This document shows positions 18,015 to 25,561 of a stretch of 64,000 bases of DNA, piece after piece (position 1 is the stretch's first letter; each line of letters starts with the position of its first letter). A model generated the notes under the pieces. The model was given only the letters and a program-made list of their open reading frames with translations, had not been told where the DNA came from and did no database searches. The position numbers and the translations under genes were made by a program. This DNA comes from Clostridiales bacterium (GTDB lineage Bacteria > Bacillota > Clostridia > Lachnospirales > Lachnospiraceae). Where the stretch lies: the NCBI GenBank assembly GCA_023663185.1, contig JAMPHY010000004.1:1-64000 (forward strand), given 5' to 3'.

Positions 18015-18890
18015 ATGAATAAAGTTCGTTCAAGGTCTGAAAAAATAGGAGATTGGGTATTTATATTGATTTGCGTTATTGTCAGTCTGATTTGCGTTGT
18101 TCCGATGCTTAACCTTTTAGCCAAGTCTTTAAGCTCGGCGGACGCGCTGATTAAGCGTGAGGTGTATCTGCTGCCGAAGGGACTGAATTTTGACGCATAT
18201 GGCATGGTATTCGGTGATGCGAAATATGTACGCTCGTTCTTCTGGACCGTGTTCTTAACTGTTGTATGTACATTTGTATCACTGACAATGACGGCGCTTT
18301 GCGCATACCCGCTTATATTTGAGAAGTTAAAAGGACGCGGGGCAATCAATATTTTCATTACGATAACGATGTTCTTTAATGCGGGTACTATTCCTAACTA
18401 CCTGCTTATGAAGAGCATAGGATTTTTAAATAATCCGCTTGTACTCATTGTTCCAAGCTGTATGAGCGTATATAACATGATTATTATGAGAAGCTTTTTC
18501 TACGGTATCCCCGACAGCCTTAGGGAATCGGCAGAGATTGACGGCGCAAGCTTCTTTAGGATACTGGTGAGTATATATCTGCCGCTGTCCAAGCCGGTAT
18601 TTGCGACGCTTGCCCTGTTCTATGCGGTAGGAAGATGGAACGGTTACTCGGACGCATTGCTCTATATTAATAAAGAAGCGTTATATCCGCTGCAGCTTTT
18701 CCTGTATAACATACTTAACAATATGAACAGTGTGGAAATTGCGACGCAGGAAGGTTTTTCCTCGCCGGGACTTAGTGAATCGGTTAAAGCGGCAGTCGTT
18801 ATGTTCTCAACGATACCGATTTTGTGTATCTATCCGTGGTTACAGAAATACTTTATTCATGGCGTAACTATGGGAGCTGTAAAGGAATAA
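18015..18890 (+). CDS. ytcP: Sugar ABC transporter permease, YtcP/YesQ type
   Basis: A 291-residue CUT1 permease. The N-terminal membrane segment reads WVFILICVIVSLICVVPML, and ESAEIDGASFFRILVSIYLPLS is the EAA loop. AAGGAGG lies about 8 nt before the ATG. It forms the second half of the heterodimeric channel with the preceding LplB-type gene, and the pair is followed by the substrate-binding lipoprotein; the three genes are closely spaced and co-directional, hence one operon. Confidence 0.92.
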   Translation: MNKVRSRSEKIGDWVFILICVIVSLICVVPMLNLLAKSLSSADALIKREVYLLPKGLNFDAYGMVFGDAKYVRSFFWTVFLTVVCTFVSLTMTALCAYPLIFEKLKGRGAINIFITITMFFNAGTIPNYLLMKSIGFLNNPLVLIVPSCMSVYNMIIMRSFFYGIPDSLRESAEIDGASFFRILVSIYLPLSKPVFATLALFYAVGRWNGYSDALLYINKEALYPLQLFLYNILNNMNSVEIATQEGFSSPGLSESVKAAVVMFSTIPILCIYPWLQKYFIHGVTMGAVKE

Positions 18891-18950
18891 TCGGAATCTG
18901 TTTTACAGAATCCGTTCATTCAAATAAAACCAAATAGGGAGGTAAAAAAA

Positions 18951-20714
18951 TTGAAAAAGAAAATTTTGGCAGTAGTGCTTGCCTGTGCAATGACATTCTC
19001 ACTGGCAGCATGCGGCAACAACGATTCCGGAACAACTTCGTCTACTGATAACAATCAGACGACGTCTTCCGGTACGGAGACCACAACTCCGTCTACAGAT
19101 TCAGGCTCTACAGACGCCGGCACCACAGACGCCGGAACAGATGCAGCAGATCCGACAAACGGTGAAGTTGTTGATGGTAAGTTTGTAGACACAAGACACA
19201 TCACGGTAGAAGTTTATAACCGTGAAAACGATGGCGGTTCAGACCCGACCAACAACAAGTACACCAAGTATATTCAGGATAAGATGCTTGAACTGCACAA
19301 CGTAGAAGTTGAGTTTATCTCAGTTCCCCGTTGGACAGAGGTAGAGCAGATTAACAACCTGCTTGCAGCAGGCGATGCTCCTGATATCTGTGTAACTTAT
19401 GATTATGCAACAATTCAGACTTACGCTAACATGGGGGGGGTTCAGAATTTATGGCCTCATGTCGATACCTACAAAGATTTGCTTCCGAATATGTGGGAGT
19501 GGCTCGGTTCATTTAATATTTATGCTGATCAGGACCCTGCTAACAATGATCTTTGGGCTATTGAAGGCAAGCTGGCAGTTGCTAACCGTATCAATACTTT
19601 TGTTCGTAAGGACTGGCTTGATACATTAGGTTTAAGCGAGCCTACAACACGTCAGGAATTTGAAGATATGCTGATTGCTTTTAGAGACAATGCAGATACC
19701 CTTCTTGGCTCTGACGCAGACAAGATGGTTCCTTTCTCAATCAGCTACGATGTAGGCTGGAGAGCAGCTCTGTTGATTGAATCCAACATGGATCCTGATA
19801 TTACTGATTACGAATATTTCGTAAACGGTTTTGATGACAGAAAGCTTACCCAGAACGGAACAAAGGAAGCTATCCGCACATTGAACAAATGGTATAACGA
19901 CGGACTTATTTGGAAAGATTTCGCTCTGTATGGAAGCGGTGATACCACAGAGGACGATATGATGAAAGCCGGATATGTAGGCGCATTCATGCACAACTGG
20001 GATTATCCTTTCAGAAATGGTGAAGATTCTATTCAGACCAACCTTGAGAGACTTGTAGGTCCTGACGCTTGCTACGTTGCAGTTGACTGCTTCGAGGACA
20101 GCAAGGGAACACATACCAAGTTCGTAAACAGCTCTGTTGGTGATAGAAAGATATTCTTCCCTTCAACCAACGACGAAATCCTTGCATCATTAATGTATCT
20201 TGATTTCATCAGCATGCCTGAGACAATCGAGTACTTACAGATTGGTGATGAAGGCGTTACACACAACAAACTGGAAGACGGTGCAATCGAAGTTATCGCA
20301 GCTACAGGCGACGATATCCAGAACTCAGGCTTCAACATTGATTACACAATCACATGTAACGGTCTGCATCTGGTAGATCCTGATGTAACAGCAAGGTCAA
20401 CAGCTCATACCTATTCCGGTATTGCTACTGAACTTGTTGAGAAGGCTAATACAATCGCTAATACAGATACACGTTCATTTGCTCCTGTAAACGTAGGCGA
20501 GATTAAGTCTGCTGAAGGTCAGGGCGAGGCTCTTTCAAGTAAGAGAGACGTTATTCTGGACAATGCAGTTGTAACTTCTACTGACAATTTCGATAAGGTA
20601 TGGGACGATGGCATGGCTGATTACTTAAGCTCAGGCGGTCAGGCAATTATGGACGAACGTGCTGAGAAGTGGAAAGCTACATTCGGCGACGCAACATCAC
20701 TTCCTAACAACTAA
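18951..20714 (+). CDS. Extracellular sugar-binding lipoprotein of the ABC importer
   Basis: A 587-residue solute-binding protein. The signal peptide MKKKILAVVLACAMTFSLAAC has a lipobox with lipidated Cys21, followed by a Ser/Thr/Asp-rich linker (about 25-65) and a family-1-type binding domain (LipO/LplA-like). The start is TTG at 18951 behind GGGAGG. It would capture oligosaccharides, probably aldouronates judging by GH67 context, and hand them to the two upstream permeases. Codon use is smoother and less AT-biased than the neighbours, as expected of a highly expressed gene. A G8 run at 19433-19440 is in frame here. Confidence 0.9.
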   Translation: MKKKILAVVLACAMTFSLAACGNNDSGTTSSTDNNQTTSSGTETTTPSTDSGSTDAGTTDAGTDAADPTNGEVVDGKFVDTRHITVEVYNRENDGGSDPTNNKYTKYIQDKMLELHNVEVEFISVPRWTEVEQINNLLAAGDAPDICVTYDYATIQTYANMGGVQNLWPHVDTYKDLLPNMWEWLGSFNIYADQDPANNDLWAIEGKLAVANRINTFVRKDWLDTLGLSEPTTRQEFEDMLIAFRDNADTLLGSDADKMVPFSISYDVGWRAALLIESNMDPDITDYEYFVNGFDDRKLTQNGTKEAIRTLNKWYNDGLIWKDFALYGSGDTTEDDMMKAGYVGAFMHNWDYPFRNGEDSIQTNLERLVGPDACYVAVDCFEDSKGTHTKFVNSSVGDRKIFFPSTNDEILASLMYLDFISMPETIEYLQIGDEGVTHNKLEDGAIEVIAATGDDIQNSGFNIDYTITCNGLHLVDPDVTARSTAHTYSGIATELVEKANTIANTDTRSFAPVNVGEIKSAEGQGEALSSKRDVILDNAVVTSTDNFDKVWDDGMADYLSSGGQAIMDERAEKWKATFGDATSLPNN

Positions 20715-20748
20715 GAAGTAGAATTAAGCAGTAAAAAATAAGCAGATA

Positions 20749-20777
20749 AGGGGCGTTCCTTGTGGAGCGCCTCTTTT
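20749..20777 (+). terminator. Rho-independent terminator of the ABC importer operon
   Basis: AGGGGCGTTCC pairs with GGAGCGCCTCT (one T-G and near-perfect otherwise) around TTGT, followed by TTTTT. Confidence 0.85.
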
Positions 20778-20820
20778 TAAAAAAGAAATGGTTTTCTGAT
20801 AAATCTTTTTGAAAAAGGTA

Positions 20821-20829
20821 TGTTATAAT
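20821..20829 (+). promoter_or_regulatory. Extended -10 promoter upstream of uxuA
   Basis: TGTTATAAT (TG, one base, consensus TATAAT) lies between the importer terminator and uxuA. A -35 box is not obvious, which extended -10 promoters can tolerate. Confidence 0.55.
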
Positions 20830-20890
20830 AAGAAATGTAGCTGTGAAGATACTGAAAAGATACAAAAATAAAAGAAAGGAATTAAACAAT

Positions 20891-21958
20891 ATGGAAATGA
20901 CATTGCGCTGGTACGGCTCAAAATTTGACACTGTAACTTTGGAACAGATAAGGCAGATTCCCGGAGTGAAGGGAATTATCACCACTCTTTATGATACGCA
21001 GCCCGGCGAAGTATGGCAGACAGAACGTATCAGAGCCATGAAAAAAGAAGTCGAGGCGGCAGGCATGCACATCGCCGGAATAGAAAGCGTCAACATACAT
21101 GACGCAATCAAAGTCGGTTCTGCCGACAGGGATACATATATTGATAATTATATTGAGACGCTTGAAAATTTGGGAAAAGAAGATATACACATGGTATGCT
21201 ATAATTTCATGCCTGTATTTGACTGGACAAGAACTGAGCTTGCGCGTAAAAGAGAGGACGGCTCGACGGTGCTTGCATATACACAGGAAGCGGTGGACGC
21301 CTTAGTTCCTGAAAAGATGTTTGAGTCTATCGCAGGCGACGCAAACGGAAGCATTATGCCGGGCTGGGAACCTGAGCGTATGGAGCATGTAAAAGAACTT
21401 TTTGATATGTATAAGGACGTGGACGATGAGAAGCTTTTTGAAAATCTCAAGTATTTTCTTGAGCGTATTATGCCGGTCTGCGATAAATATGATATAAATA
21501 TGGCCATTCACCCCGATGATCCCGCGTGGAGCGTATTTGGGCTTCCGCGTATTATTATAAATAAGAAAAATATACTTAGAATGATGAAGATGGTAGACAA
21601 TCCGCACAACGGCGTGACGTTCTGCTCCGGCTCTTACGGCACCAACCTTGAGAACGACTTGCCGGACATGATTCGCTCACTGAAAGGCAGAATCCATTTT
21701 GCGCATGTGCGCAACCTTAAGTTCCATTCACCGACTAATTTTGAAGAGTCGGCGCATCTTTCAAGCGACGGCAGCTTCGATATGTACGAGATTATGAAAG
21801 CCTTGTACGATATAGGGTTTGATGGACCTATTCGCCCCGACCACGGAAGAATGATATGGGGCGAGAAGGCAATGCCTGGCTACGGACTCTATGATAGGGC
21901 GCTGGGCGCGGCGTATTTGAATGGGTTGTGGGAAGCGATAGAGAAGAGTGCGAAATAG
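20891..21958 (+). CDS. uxuA: Mannonate dehydratase
   Basis: The 355-residue product begins MEMTLRWYGSKFDTVTLEQIRQ and carries the UxuA segments PGVKGIITTLYDTQPGEVW, CYNFMPVFDWTRTEL, NMAIHPDDPAW, FCSGSYG, HFAHVRN and RPDHGRMIWGE, which include the His and Cys metal ligands. It dehydrates D-mannonate to 2-keto-3-deoxygluconate in glucuronate catabolism. ATG 20891 follows AAAGGA; the longer frame from 20843 starts with a Lys-rich stretch and has no site. uxuB follows on the same strand. Uronate isomerase (uxuC) is not in this window. Confidence 0.95.
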   Translation: MEMTLRWYGSKFDTVTLEQIRQIPGVKGIITTLYDTQPGEVWQTERIRAMKKEVEAAGMHIAGIESVNIHDAIKVGSADRDTYIDNYIETLENLGKEDIHMVCYNFMPVFDWTRTELARKREDGSTVLAYTQEAVDALVPEKMFESIAGDANGSIMPGWEPERMEHVKELFDMYKDVDDEKLFENLKYFLERIMPVCDKYDINMAIHPDDPAWSVFGLPRIIINKKNILRMMKMVDNPHNGVTFCSGSYGTNLENDLPDMIRSLKGRIHFAHVRNLKFHSPTNFEESAHLSSDGSFDMYEIMKALYDIGFDGPIRPDHGRMIWGEKAMPGYGLYDRALGAAYLNGLWEAIEKSAK

Positions 21959-22042
21959 CAGCGAATATGTTATGTAAATCGAATGCTGTATGAGCGAGAT
22001 ATTATGTAAATGAGATGTTATGTAAACATAGATGGAGGTTCT

Positions 22043-23656
22043 ATGATGAGATTAAATGAGGAAGGTTTAAAAAATCGTACACAGTGGGAAGACGCAGGAT
22101 ATGCGCTGCCGCAGTTTGACAGAGAGAAGATGGTGAAAGAAACCGCGCAGAATCCATTCTGGATTCATTTTGGCGCAGGTAATATTTTCCGTGCTTTTCA
22201 GGCTAATGTCGTACAAAACCTGTTAAATCAGGGAGATTTGGCATGCGGTCTGGTAGCCGTGGAAGGCTTCGACTATGAGATTATCGAGAAGATGTATAAG
22301 CCGCATGATAATTACGGTATTCTGGTAACGCTCAAGGCGGACGGCAATGTTGAGAAGACGGTTGTAGGAAGCATAGCGGAATCATATACGCTTAATTCTG
22401 CGAATGAGAAAGAATTTACGCGCCTGAAAGAGATTTTCTGTAAAAGCTCCTTACAGATGGCGACATTTACCATTACTGAAAAGGGCTACAGCCTTGTGAA
22501 CGGTAAGGGCGAATTGCTTAAAGACGTGGAAGAGGACTTTGCAAACGGTCCTGATAAGCCGAACAGCTACATTGGAAAAGTAGTGTCTTTGCTTTACGCG
22601 CGTTATAAAGACGGGGCTAAGCCGCTTGCTATGGTGAGCATGGACAACTGCTCGCACAATGGCGATAAACTCTATGCGGCGGTTAATGCTTTTGCAGAGG
22701 CATGGACGAAAGCAGGACTTGCTGAAGAAGGCTTCCTTAAATATGTAAACGATAGTGCGAAAGTGTCATTCCCGTGTACTATGATAGATAAGATAACGCC
22801 CAGACCTGATGCGTCCGTGGAAGATATTCTTAAAAAAGACGGGGTGGAAGAGCTTGAGCCTGTGGTTACGTCCAAGAATACCTATGTGGCTCCGTTTGTA
22901 AACGCCGAAGAATGCGAGTATTTAGTGATAGAAGACTCATTTCCAAACGGCAGGCCGTGTCTGGAAAAGGGCGGCTTCATGTTTACGACGAGAGAGACCG
23001 TGGATAAGGTTGAAAGAATGAAGGTCTGCACCTGCTTAAATCCGCTGCATACCACGCTTGCCGTATACGGCTGCCTGCTCGGATACACCAAAATATCCGA
23101 AGAAATGAAGGACGCACAGCTTCGCAGGCTCGTGGAAATCATCGGCTATACGGAAGGACTGCCGGTAGTGGTTAATCCTAAAATCATAGAGCCGAAGGAA
23201 TTTATCGACACAGTGCTTAACGTGCGTATACCGAATCCCTTTATGCCGGATACCCCGCAGCGAATTGCCACCGATACCTCGCAGAAACTTGCAATCCGTT
23301 TCGGTGAGACTATTAAAGCGTATAAAGCGTCGGATAGTCTTGACGTAAAGGAACTTAAGTTTATTCCACTGGTGTTTGCGGGCTGGCTGCGCTATTTGAT
23401 GGGGATAAACGATAACGGTGAAAAGTTTGAGTTAAGCCCTGATCCGCTGCTTGCTACGGTGTGCCCGTATGTTGAGGGGATAAAATTAGGCGACCATGTA
23501 GAAACTGACAAGCTGAAAGAGGTTCTTGCCAATGAAAAGATTTTCGGTGTGAATTTATATGACGTCGGAATGGCGGAAACGGTTATGGGGTATTTTAACG
23601 AACTGATAGCAGGAGTGGGGGCTGTTAGAGGGGTTTTGGAGAGGTATGTGAAATAA
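22043..23656 (+). CDS. uxuB: Fructuronate reductase (mannitol dehydrogenase family)
   Basis: The 537-residue product has the polyol dehydrogenase layout: FWIHFGAGNIFRAFQ is the NAD(P)-binding Rossmann loop (about residues 43-57), SMDNCSHNGDKL follows, and CLNPLHTTLAVYGCLLGY contains the conserved Asn/His of the catalytic region. It reduces fructuronate to mannonate, the step before UxuA. Two adjacent ATGs at 22043/22046 follow GGAGG; the in-frame start at 22010 is unlikely. It probably shares the uxuA promoter across the 84-bp gap. The gene is followed by a palindromic element that may end the transcript. Confidence 0.92.
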   Translation: MMRLNEEGLKNRTQWEDAGYALPQFDREKMVKETAQNPFWIHFGAGNIFRAFQANVVQNLLNQGDLACGLVAVEGFDYEIIEKMYKPHDNYGILVTLKADGNVEKTVVGSIAESYTLNSANEKEFTRLKEIFCKSSLQMATFTITEKGYSLVNGKGELLKDVEEDFANGPDKPNSYIGKVVSLLYARYKDGAKPLAMVSMDNCSHNGDKLYAAVNAFAEAWTKAGLAEEGFLKYVNDSAKVSFPCTMIDKITPRPDASVEDILKKDGVEELEPVVTSKNTYVAPFVNAEECEYLVIEDSFPNGRPCLEKGGFMFTTRETVDKVERMKVCTCLNPLHTTLAVYGCLLGYTKISEEMKDAQLRRLVEIIGYTEGLPVVVNPKIIEPKEFIDTVLNVRIPNPFMPDTPQRIATDTSQKLAIRFGETIKAYKASDSLDVKELKFIPLVFAGWLRYLMGINDNGEKFELSPDPLLATVCPYVEGIKLGDHVETDKLKEVLANEKIFGVNLYDVGMAETVMGYFNELIAGVGAVRGVLERYVK

Positions 23657-23702
23657 AGTTAGAGTTATAGAGTTGGTTTTGGAAATAATTTAGGTTGTGG
23701 TG

Positions 23703-23848
23703 GGTATGGGGGCATATGTTTCCCTTTGCGGCACGCTCTCGCTCCGTGCAAAACGTAGCGGTACTAAGTTCAAAAGCTAAAAAACAGCTTTTTCACTAAG
23801 TGCCGACGTTTTACAAGGACCGCAAAAGGAAACATATGCCCCCATACC
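23703..23848 (+). repeat. 146-bp long palindromic element, copy 2
   Basis: 29-bp arms (23703-23731 with 23820-23848, one mismatch) containing CATATG enclose a core like that of copy 1: GCACGCTCTCGCTCCGTG, then GCGGTACTAAG, and CTAAGTGCCG before GTTTTACAAGGACC. The central loop differs and is replaced by its own hairpin, AAAAGCT...AGCTTTTT. It lies just after uxuB in the 476-bp gene-free region 23657-24132. Confidence 0.85.
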
Positions 23849-23885
23849 TTCTGTGTATTGAACAATTATTATTCACTTATTTACC

Positions 23886-23949
23886 TATTCGTTTATTTGC
23901 TTATTCATTTATTTGCTTATTCATTTATTTACTTATTCATTTACTCGCT
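23886..23949. repeat. Four 16-bp tandem repeats
   Basis: Consensus TATTCATTTATTTGCT repeated four times without spacers (23886, 23902, 23918, 23934), each copy differing by one to three bases. It sits between two inverted palindromic elements in a gene-free gap. No coding role is apparent; it could be a slippage-generated microsatellite. Confidence 0.85.
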
Positions 23950-23969
23950 ACTTATTCACAGTTGTTGGG

Positions 23970-24106
23970 CGGCATGGACTCATATGCTTACTCTTGAGGT
24001 CCTTGTAAAACGCCGGTACTTAGCGAGGTGTTTTCGAGCTTAGTACCGCTGCGATTTTACACGGAGCGAGAGCGTGCCTCAAGAGTAAGCATATGAGTCC
24101 ATGCCG
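23970..24106 (-). repeat. Long palindromic element, copy 3 (inverted)
   Basis: Perfect 30-bp arms (23970-23999 with 24077-24106), again with central CATATG. Read on the minus strand its core (GGCACGCTCTCG... to ...AAGGACC) is almost the same as copy 1, differing at a handful of transitions. Orientation is opposite to copy 2, 120 bp away, at the convergent end of uxuB and a minus-strand operon. Confidence 0.85.
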
Positions 24107-24132
24107 CATTCAGTTATGTATACTAACTAACA

Positions 24133-24390
24133 TTACTTATCTTGTTGTGTGTTCTCATTTTCTGACTTCGCCGCGTCACGCTTTTTCTTAGTAATGGTAT
24201 AGAGCTGGATATATACCCATATCAGAATAGGCAGCCCGATAGAAGCAAACAGACAAACCGCAAACAACCTGTCTGAATTGGGAAAATCCAGACAGGCGGC
24301 AATAAACGTGATAATATACATACCTATTAAAATTACTATACAGATAAGCGCCGCAATCTGTTGTGGCGTTCTGGTTCTTTTTTCTTTCAT
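24133..24390 (-). CDS. Small two-helix membrane protein
   Basis: An 85-residue protein with two membrane segments (IAALICIVILIGMYIITFIAA and LFAVCLFASIGLPILIWVYI) and a charged, Lys-rich cytoplasmic tail. No family recognised. It lies 25 nt downstream of the PocR-domain gene on the same strand, so they are probably co-transcribed; a membrane partner for that soluble sensor is possible but speculative. Confidence 0.65.
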   Translation of the reverse strand: MKEKRTRTPQQIAALICIVILIGMYIITFIAACLDFPNSDRLFAVCLFASIGLPILIWVYIQLYTITKKKRDAAKSENENTQQDK

Positions 24391-24415
24391 GAATAGATTA
24401 AATCCCTGATAAATA

Positions 24416-25198
24416 CTATACTATATTTAAGCCGTTGATGGTTACTGTAAGATTGGCAAGTTTGGAGTCGATTTCCTTGCTGGTCTCAGCCATGCTTGCG
24501 GCAAGCTTCTGTACTTCTGTCGCCACTACCGCGAAGCCGCGTCCTGCTTCACCTGCACGCGCCGCTTCGATAGATGCGTTAAGTGCAAGCATATTTTGGC
24601 GCTTACTGTAAGCTGCGATTTGCGATGTACTATCGTTGGCAGCATTAATTTCTTCTACTGCCGTGGAAATACCGTCTTTAAGCTTGTCAAGAATAGCGCT
24701 GTTATTCTTTTCGTAATAGCTGGAGCGCACATACATATTAATAACGTCTCCGAGAAGGTTTGCCGCCGCTTCTATTTCTGCGCGGGTTTTGATGGAGACT
24801 TTATGTAAGGCGTTTATATAAAGGTCTTCGTCAATATCCAGCTCTCTTGCGACTTTGCGGAAATATTCTTCGTCGGGATTTTCGGGAAGAACCTGTCCGC
24901 CGATAACACTTCCAAGAACCGTACCGTCGCTTAGGGTAATCGGGATTCCAAAGTCTACGAGACCTGCATGGCAGTTATATACGCCTTTACCTTCGCGGTC
25001 GCATTTTTCACAGCGTTTGCAGCCTTCCGCGCTGCCACGGGTAAGCTTGATACAAAAATCCGTAAAATTGTAACATTCACTTATGTACTTACCGTCTGCA
25101 CCAACGGCAACTGTAGCTAATCCGGTGGATTTCGCCCAGTTATTCATTATACTCTCAAATTTCTGCATATCACAAAAGTCTTCGATTTTTATTGCCAT
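24416..25198 (-). CDS. PocR sensory domain fused to a chemoreceptor signalling domain
   Basis: The 260-residue protein has an N-terminal PocR domain (about 5-160) with [19 protein letters not shown] and the Cys-rich CEKC...C motif followed by [11 protein letters not shown], then the methyl-accepting signalling hairpin tip [27 protein letters not shown] (about 200-230). No membrane segment, so it is a soluble receptor. PocR domains are thought to bind small hydrocarbon-derived ligands, and chemoreceptor tips contact CheA/CheW. GGGGGA precedes the ATG. Its place among sugar catabolic genes suggests sensing of a fibre-derived ligand, but the ligand cannot be read. Confidence 0.85.
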   Translation of the reverse strand: MAIKIEDFCDMQKFESIMNNWAKSTGLATVAVGADGKYISECYNFTDFCIKLTRGSAEGCKRCEKCDREGKGVYNCHAGLVDFGIPITLSDGTVLGSVIGGQVLPENPDEEYFRKVARELDIDEDLYINALHKVSIKTRAEIEAAANLLGDVINMYVRSSYYEKNNSAILDKLKDGISTAVEEINAANDSTSQIAAYSKRQNMLALNASIEAARAGEAGRGFAVVATEVQKLAASMAETSKEIDSKLANLTVTINGLNIV

Positions 25199-25478
25199 GC
25201 CATATCCCCCTTGATATATATTTTTGCGTCAAGTTATGTGACTTAATTCTATCATTTATTGATGAGATTGTAAAGTGCAAAATCGAAGTAGATATGCGGC
25301 GAAGAAATCGGGGCGAGAAATCGGGGTGGATATGAGGACGATATGAGAATAGAAGAAAATCAGGTTGAAATAGCGGCTTGACGATGAAATAAGATAGTGA
25401 CAAACCCCGCAAATTACGCTATTATTATCTGTAACGGTTGAGTTGACTGCTTATTTTAAGTATCTTTGCAAGTAGTCG

Positions 25479-25547
25479 CTTGGCTACAAAATAAACTTGC
25501 AGGCTGAGTAAGCTTGGCTGTAAAAATAGACTTGCAGATTGAGTAAG
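25479..25547 (+). repeat. Tandem 34/35-bp repeat in the beta-mannosidase leader
   Basis: CTTGGCTACAAAATAAACTTGCAG + GCTGAGTAAG (25479-25512) is followed directly by CTTGGCTGTAAAAATAGACTTGCAG + ATTGAGTAAG (25513-25547), ending 14 nt before the start codon. The 363-bp gap 25199-25561 otherwise shows no gene; it must hold divergent promoters for the chemoreceptor-like and mannosidase genes. Function of the repeat is unknown: operator pair, leader RNA or chance duplication. Confidence 0.6.
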
Positions 25548-25561
25548 AATGGGAGATTACT

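Noticed and set aside
23886-23949. Possible CRISPR array
   Set aside because: The 16-bp units are contiguous with no spacers and no cas genes are nearby; it is a simple tandem repeat.
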